Of a stretch of DNA of 64,000 nucleotides, positions 52,404 through 61,571 are shown one piece after another. The stretch is from the NCBI RefSeq assembly GCF_001956915.1, contig NZ_MLJO01000021.1:52902-116901 (forward strand), given 5' to 3'. The translations under genes were made by a program, and so were the position numbers. Source of the stretch: Intrasporangium flavum (GTDB taxonomy: Bacteria > Actinomycetota > Actinomycetes > Actinomycetales > Dermatophilaceae). Under the pieces are notes generated by a model. The model ran no database searches. It worked only from the letters and a program-made list of their open reading frames with translations, and had not been told where the DNA came from. Every line of letters starts with the position of its first letter. Positions within the stretch are counted from its first letter, which is position 1.

Positions 52404-52438
52404 CGGGCCGGCACGACGACCGGAAGGACTGCGTGCCC

Positions 52439-52885
52439 ATGCCCCCCGAGACGGTCGCACCCGGTGAGCCCTCGGCTTCCCCAACCCGGGTCGACCTCAC
52501 CGGTGAGGCGGCGGATCTCCTTCGCCGCCTCACCGGGATCCACGGTCCGTTGATGTTCCACCAGTCCGGCGGCTGCTGCGACGGCAGCTCGCCCATGTGC
52601 TTCCCCGTCGGCGACTTCATCACGAGCGAGGCCGACATCCACCTGGGCGACCTGGCCGTCGACGGGCTCGACGCGCCTGTGGCGTTCTGGATGTCGACCG
52701 CTCAGTACGCCTACTGGAAGCACACCCACCTGACGGTCGACGTCGTGCGCGGACGCGGTAGCGGCTTCAGCGTCGAGGCACCTGAGGGCGTGCGGTTCCT
52801 CATCCGCTCGCGGTTGTTCACCGACGCCGAGAGCGTGGCCCTCGGCATCGACCGACCGACGCTGCTCGTCGACGGGCGCGACTGA
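52439..52885 (+). CDS. DUF779 family protein
   Basis: A 148-residue protein of the DUF779 family, usually next to aldehyde or alcohol dehydrogenases. The conserved core is HGPLMFHQSGGCCDGSSPMC followed by FPVGDFITSEADIHLGDL and AYWKHTHLTVDVVRGRGSGF. Three cysteines and the histidines may bind a metal. Function unknown; a part in dehydrogenase activation or maturation is guessed from gene order. The ATG at 52439 is chosen; a GTG two codons upstream is also possible. Confidence 0.88.
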   Translation: MPPETVAPGEPSASPTRVDLTGEAADLLRRLTGIHGPLMFHQSGGCCDGSSPMCFPVGDFITSEADIHLGDLAVDGLDAPVAFWMSTAQYAYWKHTHLTVDVVRGRGSGFSVEAPEGVRFLIRSRLFTDAESVALGIDRPTLLVDGRD

Positions 52886-52905
52886 GCCACAAGGCTCCCG
52901 GTGGC

Positions 52906-53646
52906 TCAGGCGGGCGGGGCCACTGCGGCCGTCTGGCCCGACCGGGCGAGCGACGCGGCGACGAACCCGTCGGCCTTGAGCTCGTCGACGAGGTCGTGGA
53001 GGAAGCGCCGGGCCGCGTCGCTGCGCCCCGCCGGGGTGCCGACCGCCTGACGGATCTGCATGAAGGCGTCCTCGACGAGGCGGGTGCCGGGATGGCTCGC
53101 GACCCACGCCGTCGCCGGCTCGCGGATCCCGGCGCCGGCCTCGAGCCCGTCGGCGGCGAAGACCTCGACGCCCTCGGCCCCGCGCACCACCTCGGCGTGG
53201 GCGAGGGTGCGCGACAGGTGCAGGTCGTAGGCCGAGCCGGCCTTGACCCCGACGCGGACACCGGGCCGGTCCACGTCGTCGGCGACGCGCACCGGCGAGT
53301 CGTGGGGGACGACGTAGACGCCCTCGATGACGACGTACGGCGCCGTGAAGGCCACCTCGGTGGCGCGGGCCGGGTCGACGGCGAGGAAGCAGAGGTCGGC
53401 GCGTCCGTCGGCCATTGCCTCGAAGGAGAGCCGGGCCGCGTCGAAGCACAGCAGCTCGAGCGGGACCCCGAGCCGCGCGGCCACCTCCCGGGCCAGGTCG
53501 ACGGTGACGCCGCGTGGGGCGTCTGGGCTGCCCTGTGCCAGAACGGGGTTGCCGAGGTTGATCGACGCCCTGAGCACTCCGGTGGGTGCGAGGTCGCGCG
53601 CGACGTCAGCGGGGCCGGTGGCATCGGGCCTCTGGGAAGTGGTCAC
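52906..53646 (-). CDS. Solute-binding protein family 3-like protein without signal peptide
   Basis: A 246-residue protein with the two-lobe fold of amino acid-binding proteins (GVLRASINLGNPVLAQGS, VTVDLAREVAARLGVPLELL, ADLCFLAVDPARATEVAFTA, GVRVGVKAGSAYDLHL). No signal peptide or lipobox is present: the N-terminus is hydrophilic (TTSQRPDATGPADV). TAGGGT on the reverse strand, seven bases before the GTG at 53646, gives a leaderless start, so the lack of signal is unlikely to be due to a wrong start. There is no transporter gene near it. Cytosolic members of this fold include dehydratase-like enzymes. Confidence 0.8.
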   Translation of the reverse strand: MTTSQRPDATGPADVARDLAPTGVLRASINLGNPVLAQGSPDAPRGVTVDLAREVAARLGVPLELLCFDAARLSFEAMADGRADLCFLAVDPARATEVAFTAPYVVIEGVYVVPHDSPVRVADDVDRPGVRVGVKAGSAYDLHLSRTLAHAEVVRGAEGVEVFAADGLEAGAGIREPATAWVASHPGTRLVEDAFMQIRQAVGTPAGRSDAARRFLHDLVDELKADGFVAASLARSGQTAAVAPPA

Positions 53647-53762
53647 CCGCGTCACCCTATGTCGTCCTATGTCGTCGCCCGGGTGTGCGTCGACGTCGCG
53701 GATGTCGAAGTCGTGACCTCCGTTCCCGCCACCGCCGGGGCCGGCGGGTGGAGAGTGTCGGA

Positions 53763-54794
53763 ATGGCACACCGAAACCTCGCCGCGGCGGTCGCCGTCGC
53801 GGCCACGCTGGCCGTCGCCGCCACCGCCGCACCGGCCGCCGGGTCGAGCCCGTGGGACCACACGGCCGCCGGCACGGTCTTCTCGCCCAACCCCGTGCAG
53901 GACCTCGGCAACGAGTCCCTCACCGACGCCAAGGACGCCGACTACGCGGCCCTGGCCGCGGCCTACCACCGGGTCACGCTGACCCACCTCGACGGGTCGG
54001 GCACGCTCACCGGCCAGTACGTGCGGGTCAAGAGCTCGACCGGCTCGGCCGCCAGGTCGGTCAACGGCGCCTTCCCGGCGTACCACCGCGACGCCGACCA
54101 GTTCGAGCAGGTCATGGGCTACTACTGGGTGACCACCGCCCAGGAGTACCTCCAGCACCTCGGCTTCGGCGGGGCGCTGCGGCCCGTCAACCAGCGCCAG
54201 ATCGAGCTGCGCGTCGACCAGTACGGCGGCGACAACTCGTTCTTCCGCGACAACAAGGCGAACATCACCGTCGGCAAGGGCGGCGTCGACGACGCCGAGG
54301 ACGCCGAGGTCGTCGTGCACGAGTACGGCCACTCGGTCCAGGACGGGCAGGTGCCCGGCTTCGGCACGACGCTCGAGTCCGGGGCCATCGGCGAGGCCTT
54401 CGGCGACTACCTCGCCGTCGTCGTCACGAGCTGGCGCGCCGGCACACCGACCAAGACCCCCGAGGCCTGCGTCGCCGACTGGGACTCCGTGTCCTACACG
54501 CGAACCGTCCCGCACTGCCTGCGCCGCCTCGACGGCACGAAGACCTACCCGGCCGACGTCGTCGGCGAGGTGCACGCCGACGGCGAGATCTGGTCGCGGG
54601 CCCTGTGGGACATCCGCACCGCGCTCGGCGACACGAAGGCCTCGACCCTCATCGTCGAGGCGCAGTTCGCCTTCGCCCCCGACACGACCTTCCGGGCCGC
54701 CGCGCTCGACACCGTCGCCGCCGCCCAGCGGCTCTACGGGTCCTCGGCTGCGACCGCCGTGACGAAGGCCTTCCAGGCGCGCGGCATCCTCTGA
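53763..54794 (+). CDS. Secreted zinc metalloprotease (M36/fungalysin-like)
   Basis: A 343-residue exported protein. A signal peptide (residues 1-29, LAAAVAVAATLAVAATAAPAAG) is followed by a region with DFEQV-like helices and then the active site AEVVVHEYGHSVQD (HExxH) with the third ligand Glu about 25 residues on in GAIGEAFGDYLAV. This is the gluzincin pattern. The C-terminal part (EIWSRALWDIRTALGD, and AFQARGIL at the end) is that of M36-like peptidases. GAGAGT ends six bases before the ATG, again a leaderless-like start. Confidence 0.88.
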   Translation: MAHRNLAAAVAVAATLAVAATAAPAAGSSPWDHTAAGTVFSPNPVQDLGNESLTDAKDADYAALAAAYHRVTLTHLDGSGTLTGQYVRVKSSTGSAARSVNGAFPAYHRDADQFEQVMGYYWVTTAQEYLQHLGFGGALRPVNQRQIELRVDQYGGDNSFFRDNKANITVGKGGVDDAEDAEVVVHEYGHSVQDGQVPGFGTTLESGAIGEAFGDYLAVVVTSWRAGTPTKTPEACVADWDSVSYTRTVPHCLRRLDGTKTYPADVVGEVHADGEIWSRALWDIRTALGDTKASTLIVEAQFAFAPDTTFRAAALDTVAAAQRLYGSSAATAVTKAFQARGIL

Positions 54795-54842
54795 CCCCCA
54801 CCCGGTCCCCGGCGCGCCGACGCGTCGGGTCCGCTGAACGAG

Positions 54843-54875
54843 AACGGCCCCCTCCCGGTGCGGGAGGGGGCCGTT
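54843..54875. terminator. Bidirectional terminator
   Basis: Perfect 14-bp arms (54843-54856, 54862-54875), loop GGTGC, GTTTC at the end, between the convergent protease and etfD-like genes. Confidence 0.88.
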
Positions 54876-54893
54876 TCGCAGGGTGCCGAAGGC

Positions 54894-57266
54894 TCAGGCG
54901 GTGGGCGCCGGCTCCGGGTCGGGCTCGGGCTGCGGCTCCTCGATCGCCTCGGGCTCGCCGCCGCCGTCGCCGCGGCGGACCGCCGCGAGCAGCATCTGGG
55001 CGACGTCGACGACCTCGACCTCCTCGCGGGCGTTGCCGTCCTGCTTGGCGGCGTTGAGGCCGTCGCTGAGCATGACCTTGCAGAACGGGCAGCCGATGGC
55101 GATGCGGTCGGCGCCGGTGGCGAGGGCCTCCTCGGTGCGGTTGCCGTTGATCCGCGTGCCGAGCTTCTCCTCCATCCACATCCGCGCGCCGCCGGCGCCG
55201 CAGCAGAACGAGGTCTCGCGGCTGCGGGGCATCTCGGCGTACTCGACGCCGGGCAGCGCGCCGATGAGCTCGCGCGGCGGGGCGTAGACGCCGTTGTGCC
55301 GGCCGAGGTAGCACGGGTCGTGGTAGGTGACCTTGGCACCGGTCGACGCGGCACCTGTCTGCTGGGCCTCCTCCGTCTCGCCGGGGCGGGCCACCGGCGT
55401 CAGGCGCTTCTCGCGGACGAGGCGGTTGAGCAGCTGCGTGTGGTGCAGCACCTCGTACTGCCCGCCGAGCTGCGGGTACTCGTTCTTGATGGTGTTGAAG
55501 CAGTGCGCGCAGGTGACGACGATCTTCGTCGCGCCGACCTCGTTGAGCACCTCGACGTTCTGCTGGGCCAGCATCTGGAAGAGGAACTCGTTGCCGGCGC
55601 GGCGGGCGGAGTCGCCGGTGCAGGCTTCGCCGTCACCGAGCACCGCGAACTCGACGCCGGCGGTGTGCAGCAGCTCGGCCACGGCGCGCGTCGTCTTCTT
55701 GGCGCGGTCCTCGTAGGCGCCGGCGCAGCCGACCCAGAAGAGGTACTCGACCTCGGAGAGGTCCTCGACGTCCTGGCCGACCTGCTTGACCTCGAAGGGG
55801 AGGTCCTTGGCCCAGTCCATCCGCAGCCGCGGGGCGAGGCCCCACGGGTTGGAGTTCTTCTCGAGGTTCTTGAAGAGGTTGTTGAGCTCGGCGGGGAAGG
55901 CCGACTCGATGAGGTTCTTGTACCGGCGCATGTCGACGATGGCGTCGACGTGCTCGATGTCGACGGGGCACTGCTCGACGCACGCGCCGCACGTCGTGCA
56001 CGACCAGAGCACGTCCTCGTCGATGACGGCGTCGGGCCCGTGCGGGTTGTAGGCCCCGAGCGGGTTCGTGATGTCGTAGCCGGTCTCGCCGACGAGCTGC
56101 TCAGCGCCGACCGCGCCCTGGGCGGACGCCGGCACGACGCCGTCCTCGACGGCCTTCTCGATGCCGCCGGAGCGGACCTCCTCGGAGGCCAGCAGCCACG
56201 GCGCCTTGGCGTGCGCGTGGTCGCGCAGCGTCATGACGAGCAGCTTGGGGGAGAGGGGCTTGTCGGTGTTCCACGCCGGGCACTGGCTCTGGCAGCGGCC
56301 GCACTCGGTGCACGTCGTGAAGTCGAGCAGGCCCTTCCACGTGAAGTCCTCGACCTTGCCGACGCCCAGGGCGGCGTCCTCGTCGAGGTCCTCGACCTTC
56401 TCGAAGTCGAGCACCTCGCCGCCGACCCTGATCGGCTGGAGCTCGCCGAGGCTGGTGCGGCCGTCGGCGTGCCGCTTGAAGAAGATGTTGAAGAAGGCGA
56501 GGAAGCGGTGCCAGGCGACGCCCATCGTCGGGTTGAGCGCGATGGTGATCATCCAGGCGAAGCTGATGAGGATCTTGACCGCGGCAACGACGACGATGGC
56601 GTTCTCGAGGGTGTCGACGCTCGCGCCCGTGAACAGCTTCCCGAGCCACCCCGTCAGCGGGTAGTGCAGCGCGTTGGCGTCGCCGACGGCGGTCGTGCCG
56701 GTGGTGCCGCCCTTGAACTCGAGGGCGTACTCGAGGCCGCGCAGCGTGAGGATGCACAGCGTGACGCCGAGGATCGTCAGCTCGACGTAGTAGGCCTGCC
56801 AGAAGGTCGAGCCGAAGAACCGGCTGCGCCGGCCGTGCTCGCCGGCGGCCGAGCGGGGGTGGTTCTTCTGGCGGATCGCCATGAGCACGACGATGCCGAT
56901 GAGCCCGGTCCACGCGAAGAACTCGGTGACCCACTCGTAGAGGAAGAAGTGACCGATGAGCGGCAGCGCGAAGTCCGGCTTGAAGAGCTGGCCGAAGGCG
57001 TTCAGCAGCGTGAAGAAGAGGACGCCGAAGCTGACCATCGTGAACCAGTGCGCCGCCGCCACGACGGGCAGGCGCGACATCCTCGTGTGGCCGAGGAACT
57101 CGCGGAACAGCGTGCGGGTGCGGGCTCCCTTGGCGTCGCCGCGGTCCTCGGGCTGGCCGAGCCGGAACGTCGCGAGGAAGCGGTTGACCGTCTTGACGAG
57201 CAGGGCCACCGCGACGGCGGTGACGCCCAGGCACACGACGGCGGCGACGATCTGGAGCGGACTCAT
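54894..57266 (-). CDS. etfD: EtfD-like membrane Fe-S oxidoreductase (ETF:menaquinone)
   Basis: A 790-residue membrane protein like mycobacterial EtfD (Rv0338c), which carries electrons from electron transfer flavoprotein to menaquinone. Residues 1-260 hold five to six transmembrane helices with membrane histidines (VVAAAHWFTMVSFGVLFF) as in NarI-like haem b subunits. Two 4Fe-4S motifs follow: CTECGRCQSQCP (about 330) and CTTCGACVEQCP (about 450). Two CCG domains complete it (CEACTGDSARRAG-like, VVTCAHCFNTIKNEY, YHDPCYLGRHNG, SFCCGAGGARMW). It would serve the acyl-CoA dehydrogenases encoded elsewhere in the window. The ETF genes are not in the window. Confidence 0.88.
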   Translation of the reverse strand: MSPLQIVAAVVCLGVTAVAVALLVKTVNRFLATFRLGQPEDRGDAKGARTRTLFREFLGHTRMSRLPVVAAAHWFTMVSFGVLFFTLLNAFGQLFKPDFALPLIGHFFLYEWVTEFFAWTGLIGIVVLMAIRQKNHPRSAAGEHGRRSRFFGSTFWQAYYVELTILGVTLCILTLRGLEYALEFKGGTTGTTAVGDANALHYPLTGWLGKLFTGASVDTLENAIVVVAAVKILISFAWMITIALNPTMGVAWHRFLAFFNIFFKRHADGRTSLGELQPIRVGGEVLDFEKVEDLDEDAALGVGKVEDFTWKGLLDFTTCTECGRCQSQCPAWNTDKPLSPKLLVMTLRDHAHAKAPWLLASEEVRSGGIEKAVEDGVVPASAQGAVGAEQLVGETGYDITNPLGAYNPHGPDAVIDEDVLWSCTTCGACVEQCPVDIEHVDAIVDMRRYKNLIESAFPAELNNLFKNLEKNSNPWGLAPRLRMDWAKDLPFEVKQVGQDVEDLSEVEYLFWVGCAGAYEDRAKKTTRAVAELLHTAGVEFAVLGDGEACTGDSARRAGNEFLFQMLAQQNVEVLNEVGATKIVVTCAHCFNTIKNEYPQLGGQYEVLHHTQLLNRLVREKRLTPVARPGETEEAQQTGAASTGAKVTYHDPCYLGRHNGVYAPPRELIGALPGVEYAEMPRSRETSFCCGAGGARMWMEEKLGTRINGNRTEEALATGADRIAIGCPFCKVMLSDGLNAAKQDGNAREEVEVVDVAQMLLAAVRRGDGGGEPEAIEEPQPEPDPEPAPTA

Positions 57267-57287
57267 GCGGGGGAGTCTACTGACGAG

Positions 57288-57304
57288 TTAGCAAGCGCTT
57301 AGTG
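57288..57304. promoter_or_regulatory. Possible TetR operator before etfD
   Basis: TTAGCAAGCGCTTAGTG around the perfect centre AAGCGCTT, 22 bases upstream of the reverse-strand start. Sites AGCAAGCGCTT(G) are common TetR-family operators for lipid degradation genes in actinobacteria; the outer positions are imperfect. Confidence 0.4.
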
Positions 57305-57511
57305 AATGTGACGGTCGCCTCGACGTGACGCTCGTCCCGGTTTCGACCGGGTCCGTGGCACGTCCTGGCTGCCGGTCGCGACCGGATCCTGAGCGGACGG
57401 CTTGGCAAGCGATAACGAGATGTTGGAATATGCATAACGAGGGTCCGGTTGTCACCGACGACCGAGCCGAACAGCCGCACCACCACGCCGACTGCCGAAG
57501 GGGCCACACGC

Positions 57512-58441
57512 ATGCCGATCCACGACGACGTCACCAAGCTGATCGGGAACACCCCGCTCGTCCGGCTCAACCGGGTCACCGACGGCGCTCCGGCCACCGT
57601 GGCGGCCAAGCTCGAGTTCTACAACCCGGCCAGCTCCGTCAAGGACCGCATCGGCGTCTCCATCGTCGACGCCGCCGAGGCCAGCGGTGAGCTGAAGCCC
57701 GGCGGCACCATCGTCGAGGCCACCTCGGGCAACACCGGCATCGCCCTGGCCATGGTCGGTGCCGCTCGCGGCTACACGGTCGTCCTGACGATGCCCGAGT
57801 CGATGAGCAAGGAGCGCCGCGCGCTGCTGCGCGCCTTCGGCGCCGAGCTCGTCCTCACCGACCCCGCCACCGGGATGAAGGGCGCCGTGGCCAAGGCCGA
57901 CGAGATCGCCGCCGAGCGCGGTGGCGTCCTGGCCCGCCAGTTCGCCAACGAGGCCAACCCCGAGATCCACCGCAAGACCACCGCGGAGGAGATCTGGAAG
58001 GACACCGACGGCGAGGTCGACATCGTCGTGGCAGGCATCGGCACGGGTGGCACCATCACCGGCGTCGGCCAGGTGCTCAAGTCGCGCAAGCCGGACGTCA
58101 CAATCATCGCCGTCGAGCCCGAGGAGTCGGCCATCCTCAACGGCGGCCAGCCCGGCCCCCACAAGATCCAGGGCATCGGTGCCAACTTCGTGCCCGAGAT
58201 CCTCGACACCTCCGTCTACGACGAGGTCATCGACATCAACGCCGACACCGCGGTCAAGTACGCGCGTCGGGCCGCCACCGAGGAGGGCCTGCTCGTCGGC
58301 ATCAGCTCGGGCGCCGCCATCGCCGCCGCCGCGCAGGTCGCCCAGCGCCCCGAGAACGAGGGCAAGACGATCGTCGTCATCGTCCCCTCGTTCGGCGAGC
58401 GCTACCTGTCCACCGTCCTCTTCGAGGGCCTCGTCGACTGA
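57512..58441 (+). CDS. cysK: Cysteine synthase A (O-acetylserine sulfhydrylase)
   Basis: A 309-residue PLP enzyme that makes cysteine from O-acetylserine and sulfide. Motifs: [11 protein letters not shown] at the start, the PLP lysine in [11 protein letters not shown] (about residue 44), the substrate loop [10 protein letters not shown], the glycine-rich phosphate site [10 protein letters not shown] (about 178) and GISSGAA near 265. Length is standard. The ATG at 57512 follows GAAGGGG. cysE starts 29 bases downstream, so the two last steps of cysteine synthesis are in one operon. Confidence 0.96.
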   Translation: MPIHDDVTKLIGNTPLVRLNRVTDGAPATVAAKLEFYNPASSVKDRIGVSIVDAAEASGELKPGGTIVEATSGNTGIALAMVGAARGYTVVLTMPESMSKERRALLRAFGAELVLTDPATGMKGAVAKADEIAAERGGVLARQFANEANPEIHRKTTAEEIWKDTDGEVDIVVAGIGTGGTITGVGQVLKSRKPDVTIIAVEPEESAILNGGQPGPHKIQGIGANFVPEILDTSVYDEVIDINADTAVKYARRAATEEGLLVGISSGAAIAAAAQVAQRPENEGKTIVVIVPSFGERYLSTVLFEGLVD

Positions 58442-58470
58442 GGGCCACAGGTCCTCGAGGAGTCGGTCAC

Positions 58471-59250
58471 ATGAGCACCGCAGCCACCAGGGACGCGGAC
58501 GACGCGATGGGCTCGTCCCGTCGCGCGGCCGAGCCCGCGCTGTCGATCGTCCGTGACGTGCGCCATGCGCCCCCTGCCGTCCCGCACGCAGCGGACGGAC
58601 GCGTCGACAGCGCCGACGCCGTCGACGCCGTCGACGTGTCGGGACCCGTCGGCGCCCGGCCGGGTGGCCCGCTGGGCTGGGTGCGTCGCGTCGTCGAGCG
58701 CGCCCGTGAGGACGTCGACGGCGCGCTGGCCCGCGACCCCGCGGCGTCGACCCGCCTCGAGGTCGTGCTGACCTCGCCCGGCCTGCACGCGATCTGGGCG
58801 CACCGCGGCCTGCACGAGCTGTGGAAGCACCCGGCGGGCCGGCTCCCGGCGCGCGTGCTCGCCACGGTGACCCGCTCGGTCACGGGCGTCGAGATCCACC
58901 CGGCCGCGCGCATCGGCCGACGCTTCTTCATCGACCACGGCATGGGCGTCGTCATCGGCGAGACCGCCGAGGTCGGCGACGACGTCATGCTCTACCACGG
59001 GGTCACCCTCGGCGGCCGCTCGCTCGAGCACGTCAAGCGCCACCCGACCGTCGGCAACCGCGTGACGATCGGCGCCGGCGCCCGCGTGCTCGGCCCGGTG
59101 CTCGTCGGCGACGACGTTCAGGTCGGCGCCAACTCGGTCGTCGTCAAGGACGTCCCGGCCGGGGCCGTCGCCACCGGCATCCCGGCCGTGCTGCGCTTCC
59201 CGAAGCGCGACGCCACCAACCAGTGGGTCGACCCGGCCATCTACATCTGA
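58471..59250 (+). CDS. cysE: Serine O-acetyltransferase
   Basis: A 259-residue acetyltransferase making O-acetylserine. From about residue 72 it follows the family: a helical N-domain then left-handed beta-helix repeats ([60 protein letters not shown]) with catalytic His in DHGMGVVIG and LYHGVTLGG. The first 70 residues (Ala/Asp/Val-rich, with [16 protein letters not shown]) are not part of the fold and look disordered; a start further in is possible, but GAGGAG stands well before the ATG at 58471. The end IYI resembles the CysK-binding C-terminus with Ile. Confidence 0.95.
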   Translation: MSTAATRDADDAMGSSRRAAEPALSIVRDVRHAPPAVPHAADGRVDSADAVDAVDVSGPVGARPGGPLGWVRRVVERAREDVDGALARDPAASTRLEVVLTSPGLHAIWAHRGLHELWKHPAGRLPARVLATVTRSVTGVEIHPAARIGRRFFIDHGMGVVIGETAEVGDDVMLYHGVTLGGRSLEHVKRHPTVGNRVTIGAGARVLGPVLVGDDVQVGANSVVVKDVPAGAVATGIPAVLRFPKRDATNQWVDPAIYI

Positions 59251-59294
59251 GCCGGCGTCCCTGAGCCGCCGTGCCCGGCTGCGACACTGGCCCG

Positions 59295-59909
59295 GTGAGC
59301 GAACTGCAGCCCGACGAGCGCGACGAGGTCGGCGTCGACCGACGCGTCACCGTCGTCGTGCTCGCCGGCGGGACCTCGCGCCGCTTCGGCGCCGACAAGC
59401 TCGCCGCACCGCTCGGCGCCTCGACCGTCCTCGACCGGCTCCTGGCGGAGCTGCCGGCCCGGTGGCCCGTCGTCCTCGTCGGGCCGGTCCGTCCGACGGC
59501 TCGCCCGGATGCGGTGTGGGTCCGCGAGGAGCCTTCCGGCGGAGGGCCGCTCGCGGGCATCGCGGCTGCGGTGCCAGCGGCGGAGAGCGACCTCGTCGCC
59601 GTCGTGGCGGGGGACATGCCGTTCGCCGCCCCTGCGCTGGAGACGCTCGTCGCCGCGCTCGACGCGTCGGGCGCCGACGTCGGGGGGGCGGTGGCCCGCG
59701 TCGACGGCCGGGACAACGCCCTCCTCGCCGCCTACCGGACGGACGCGCTGCGGGCGGTCCTCCCGCCCGAGCCGCACGGGCGGCCGGCCCGGACGCTGCT
59801 CACCGTGCCGCACGTCGCCGTGCCGGTGCCGGCCGGGCCGGCCCGAGACGTCGACACCCCCGAGGACCTCGAGAGGGCGCGCGCCTCGGTCGACGGCGAA
59901 CCGGGCTGA
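59295..59909 (+). CDS. MobA-like molybdenum cofactor nucleotidyltransferase
   Basis: A 204-residue NTP-transferase fold protein of the MobA/MocA type: VVLAGGTSRRFGADKLAAPL (nucleotide-binding L-A-G-G-x-S-x-R-x-G-x-D-K) near residue 21, VVAGDMPFAAP (metal Asp) around 100, and CDTPED-like DVDTPEDLERA at the end. It would add GMP or CMP to molybdopterin. The GTG at 59295 has GACACT six bases before it. No other Mo-cofactor gene is in the window. Confidence 0.9.
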   Translation: MSELQPDERDEVGVDRRVTVVVLAGGTSRRFGADKLAAPLGASTVLDRLLAELPARWPVVLVGPVRPTARPDAVWVREEPSGGGPLAGIAAAVPAAESDLVAVVAGDMPFAAPALETLVAALDASGADVGGAVARVDGRDNALLAAYRTDALRAVLPPEPHGRPARTLLTVPHVAVPVPAGPARDVDTPEDLERARASVDGEPG

Positions 59910-59958
59910 GGCGCCCACCGTCGCAGCTGACAGGTGCTGCTGCGCGGCGGGCGGCTGC

Positions 59959-60044
59959 TGGCGGAGGGTGTGGGATTTGAACCCACGGAGGTTTCCCTCG
60001 GGCGCTTTCAAGGCGCCTGCACTCGGCCACTATGCGAACCCTCC
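59959..60044 (-). tRNA. tRNA-Ser(TGA)
   Basis: An 86-nt tRNA with encoded CCA on the reverse strand: acceptor GGAGGGT/ACCCTCC, discriminator G, anticodon loop CTTGAAA (anticodon TGA), long class-II variable arm, T-loop TTCAAAT. Confidence 0.95.
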
Positions 60045-60181
60045 AGCGGCGCCGAGTCGACGCCGGGCCCCCATCATGCCGCACCCGGCGCGATCCCTCC
60101 CAACCGTCACCACCAGCCGTCCGCCCGGTGGGCCGGAGGCGTTCGCGCACCACTGCGGCAACTCCGGGCCCGGACATGGAA

Positions 60182-60211
60182 AAAGGGCCTCCGGCGAGCC
60201 GGAGTCCCTTT
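60182..60211. terminator. Terminator after the 36-aa ORF
   Basis: 13-bp arms with one mismatch and a CGAG loop. On the reverse strand the hairpin is followed by CCCTTTTTCC, so it would end the transcript of the small reverse-strand ORF. Confidence 0.8.
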
Positions 60212-60252
60212 GTTCTCATGCTGATCCGCGAGCGGATCGATGCCTGGCACCC

Positions 60253-60363
60253 TCAGAGGAGACCGAGCATCTCCTCATAGGTGGTGTGTGCCTTGTACTG
60301 CCCGACCGGCTGGCGGCGGGACGGGCGGTTCAGCGCCGCGAAGAACGACACGAAGTGCGACAT
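60253..60363 (-). CDS. Small protein, 36 residues
   Basis: A short reverse-strand frame (ATG 60363 to TGA 60253) encodes a basic peptide starting MSHFVSFFAALNRPSR and ending AHTTYEEMLGLL. AAGGAAA lies upstream and a terminator hairpin with T-run follows 42 bases after the stop, which makes an independent small gene likely. I know of no function. Its GC3 is high as in true genes here. The upstream stretch to 60566 is a 203-base spacer with A/T-rich parts that can hold its promoter and that of folP. Confidence 0.6.
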   Translation of the reverse strand: MSHFVSFFAALNRPSRRQPVGQYKAHTTYEEMLGLL

Positions 60364-60566
60364 CTCGGTATTCAGTTTCCTTGGGTGGTGAGCCCCGACC
60401 GATCCCTCGTCCGGGGCCCGGGTGGTCGACCGTCGTTGCGGGACGGTCGGGACCGGCAGACCATCCGCCCGCCCGGACGGGAGCGGTGCCGGGAGGGCGG
60501 ACGACGTCTGCAGGACAATGGTAACAGTTCGACAACCATGGTTCGACCAAGGGTTGACCGGTCAGG

Positions 60567-61571
60567 ATGTGCGTGAGATACGCAAGTGTGACGCGACACC
60601 AGAGCCCGGATCCGACGCCCGAGACCGCCGAGATCCTCGCCCGGCTGGCCCCCCTCGACCTGCCCCGACCGACCCCGCTCGTCCTGCGCGGCAGGCGGTT
60701 CGACGCGTCCGCCCCGGCCGTCATGGCGATCGTCAACCGCACCCGCGACTCCTTCTTCAGCGGCAACCGGCACGACGACCTCGACTCGGCCAAGGCCGCC
60801 GTCGACGCGGCCCTCGAGCTCGGCGCCGACATCGTCGACGTCGGCGGCGTGCGGGCCGGCCAGGAGGGCGAGGTCGTCGACGCCGACGAGGAGATCCGAC
60901 GCGTCGTGCCCTTCCTCCAGTGGGTCCGCGAGGCCCACCCGTCGGCCGTCCTCAGCCTCGACACGTGGCGCTCGGAGGTGGCGCGGGAGGCCGCGGGTGC
61001 GGTCGACCTCGTCAACGACACGTGGGCCGGCCACGACCCCGACCTCGTCCACGTCGCCGCGCGCGTCGGCGCCGGATACGTCATTTCACATACCGGAGGG
61101 CTGCCGCCGCGCACCGACCCCGTCGAGGTCACCTACGGCCCCGACCCGCTCGACGTCGTCCGCGACGTCGTGGCCACCCTCGCCCGGGGTGCACGCACCG
61201 CGGTCGAGGCCGGGATCCCGGCCGAGCGGGTGCTCGTCGACCCGACCCTCGACTTCGGCAAGACGACGGCGCACTCCCTCGAGGTGCTGCGCCACACTGC
61301 AGATGTCGTGACGCTCGGTTTCCCTGTGCTGCAAGCGATGTCGCGCAAGGACTTTGTCGGTGAGACCCTCGACCTACCCGCCGAGGAGCGGCTCGAGGGC
61401 TCGCTCGCGTCGACGGCAGTCGCCGCCTGGCTGGGGGCCACGGTGTTCCGCGCGCACGACGTCCGGGCCACCCGACGCGTCCTCGACATGGTCGCAACGA
61501 TCCGTGGCGACCGACCCCAGGCGGTGGCGGTGCGCGGGGTGCCTCGTGGCGTCGGGGCCGACGACGCGTGA
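60567..61571 (+). CDS. Dihydropteroate synthase homologue (FolP2-like)
   Basis: A 334-residue TIM-barrel protein of the pterin-binding family. VMAIVNRTRDSFFSG (residue about 50) matches FolP2 of mycobacteria rather than the GILNVTPDSFSDGG of active synthases. LGADIVDVGG, VDLVNDTWAG, TLDFGKTTAHSLEVL and VLQAMSRKDFVGETL keep the rest. Mycobacterial FolP2 was reported to lack dihydropteroate synthase activity, so its function here is open. The start is uncertain: ATG 60567 is used, GTG 60588 is an alternative. Confidence 0.85.
   Translation: MCVRYASVTRHQSPDPTPETAEILARLAPLDLPRPTPLVLRGRRFDASAPAVMAIVNRTRDSFFSGNRHDDLDSAKAAVDAALELGADIVDVGGVRAGQEGEVVDADEEIRRVVPFLQWVREAHPSAVLSLDTWRSEVAREAAGAVDLVNDTWAGHDPDLVHVAARVGAGYVISHTGGLPPRTDPVEVTYGPDPLDVVRDVVATLARGARTAVEAGIPAERVLVDPTLDFGKTTAHSLEVLRHTADVVTLGFPVLQAMSRKDFVGETLDLPAEERLEGSLASTAVAAWLGATVFRAHDVRATRRVLDMVATIRGDRPQAVAVRGVPRGVGADDA

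Noticed and set aside
54858..57302. 814-residue forward frame opposite the EtfD-like gene
   Set aside because: It is the complement-frame shadow (Glu/Val/Leu/Asp-rich) of a protein with clear Fe-S motifs and has no ribosome-binding site.
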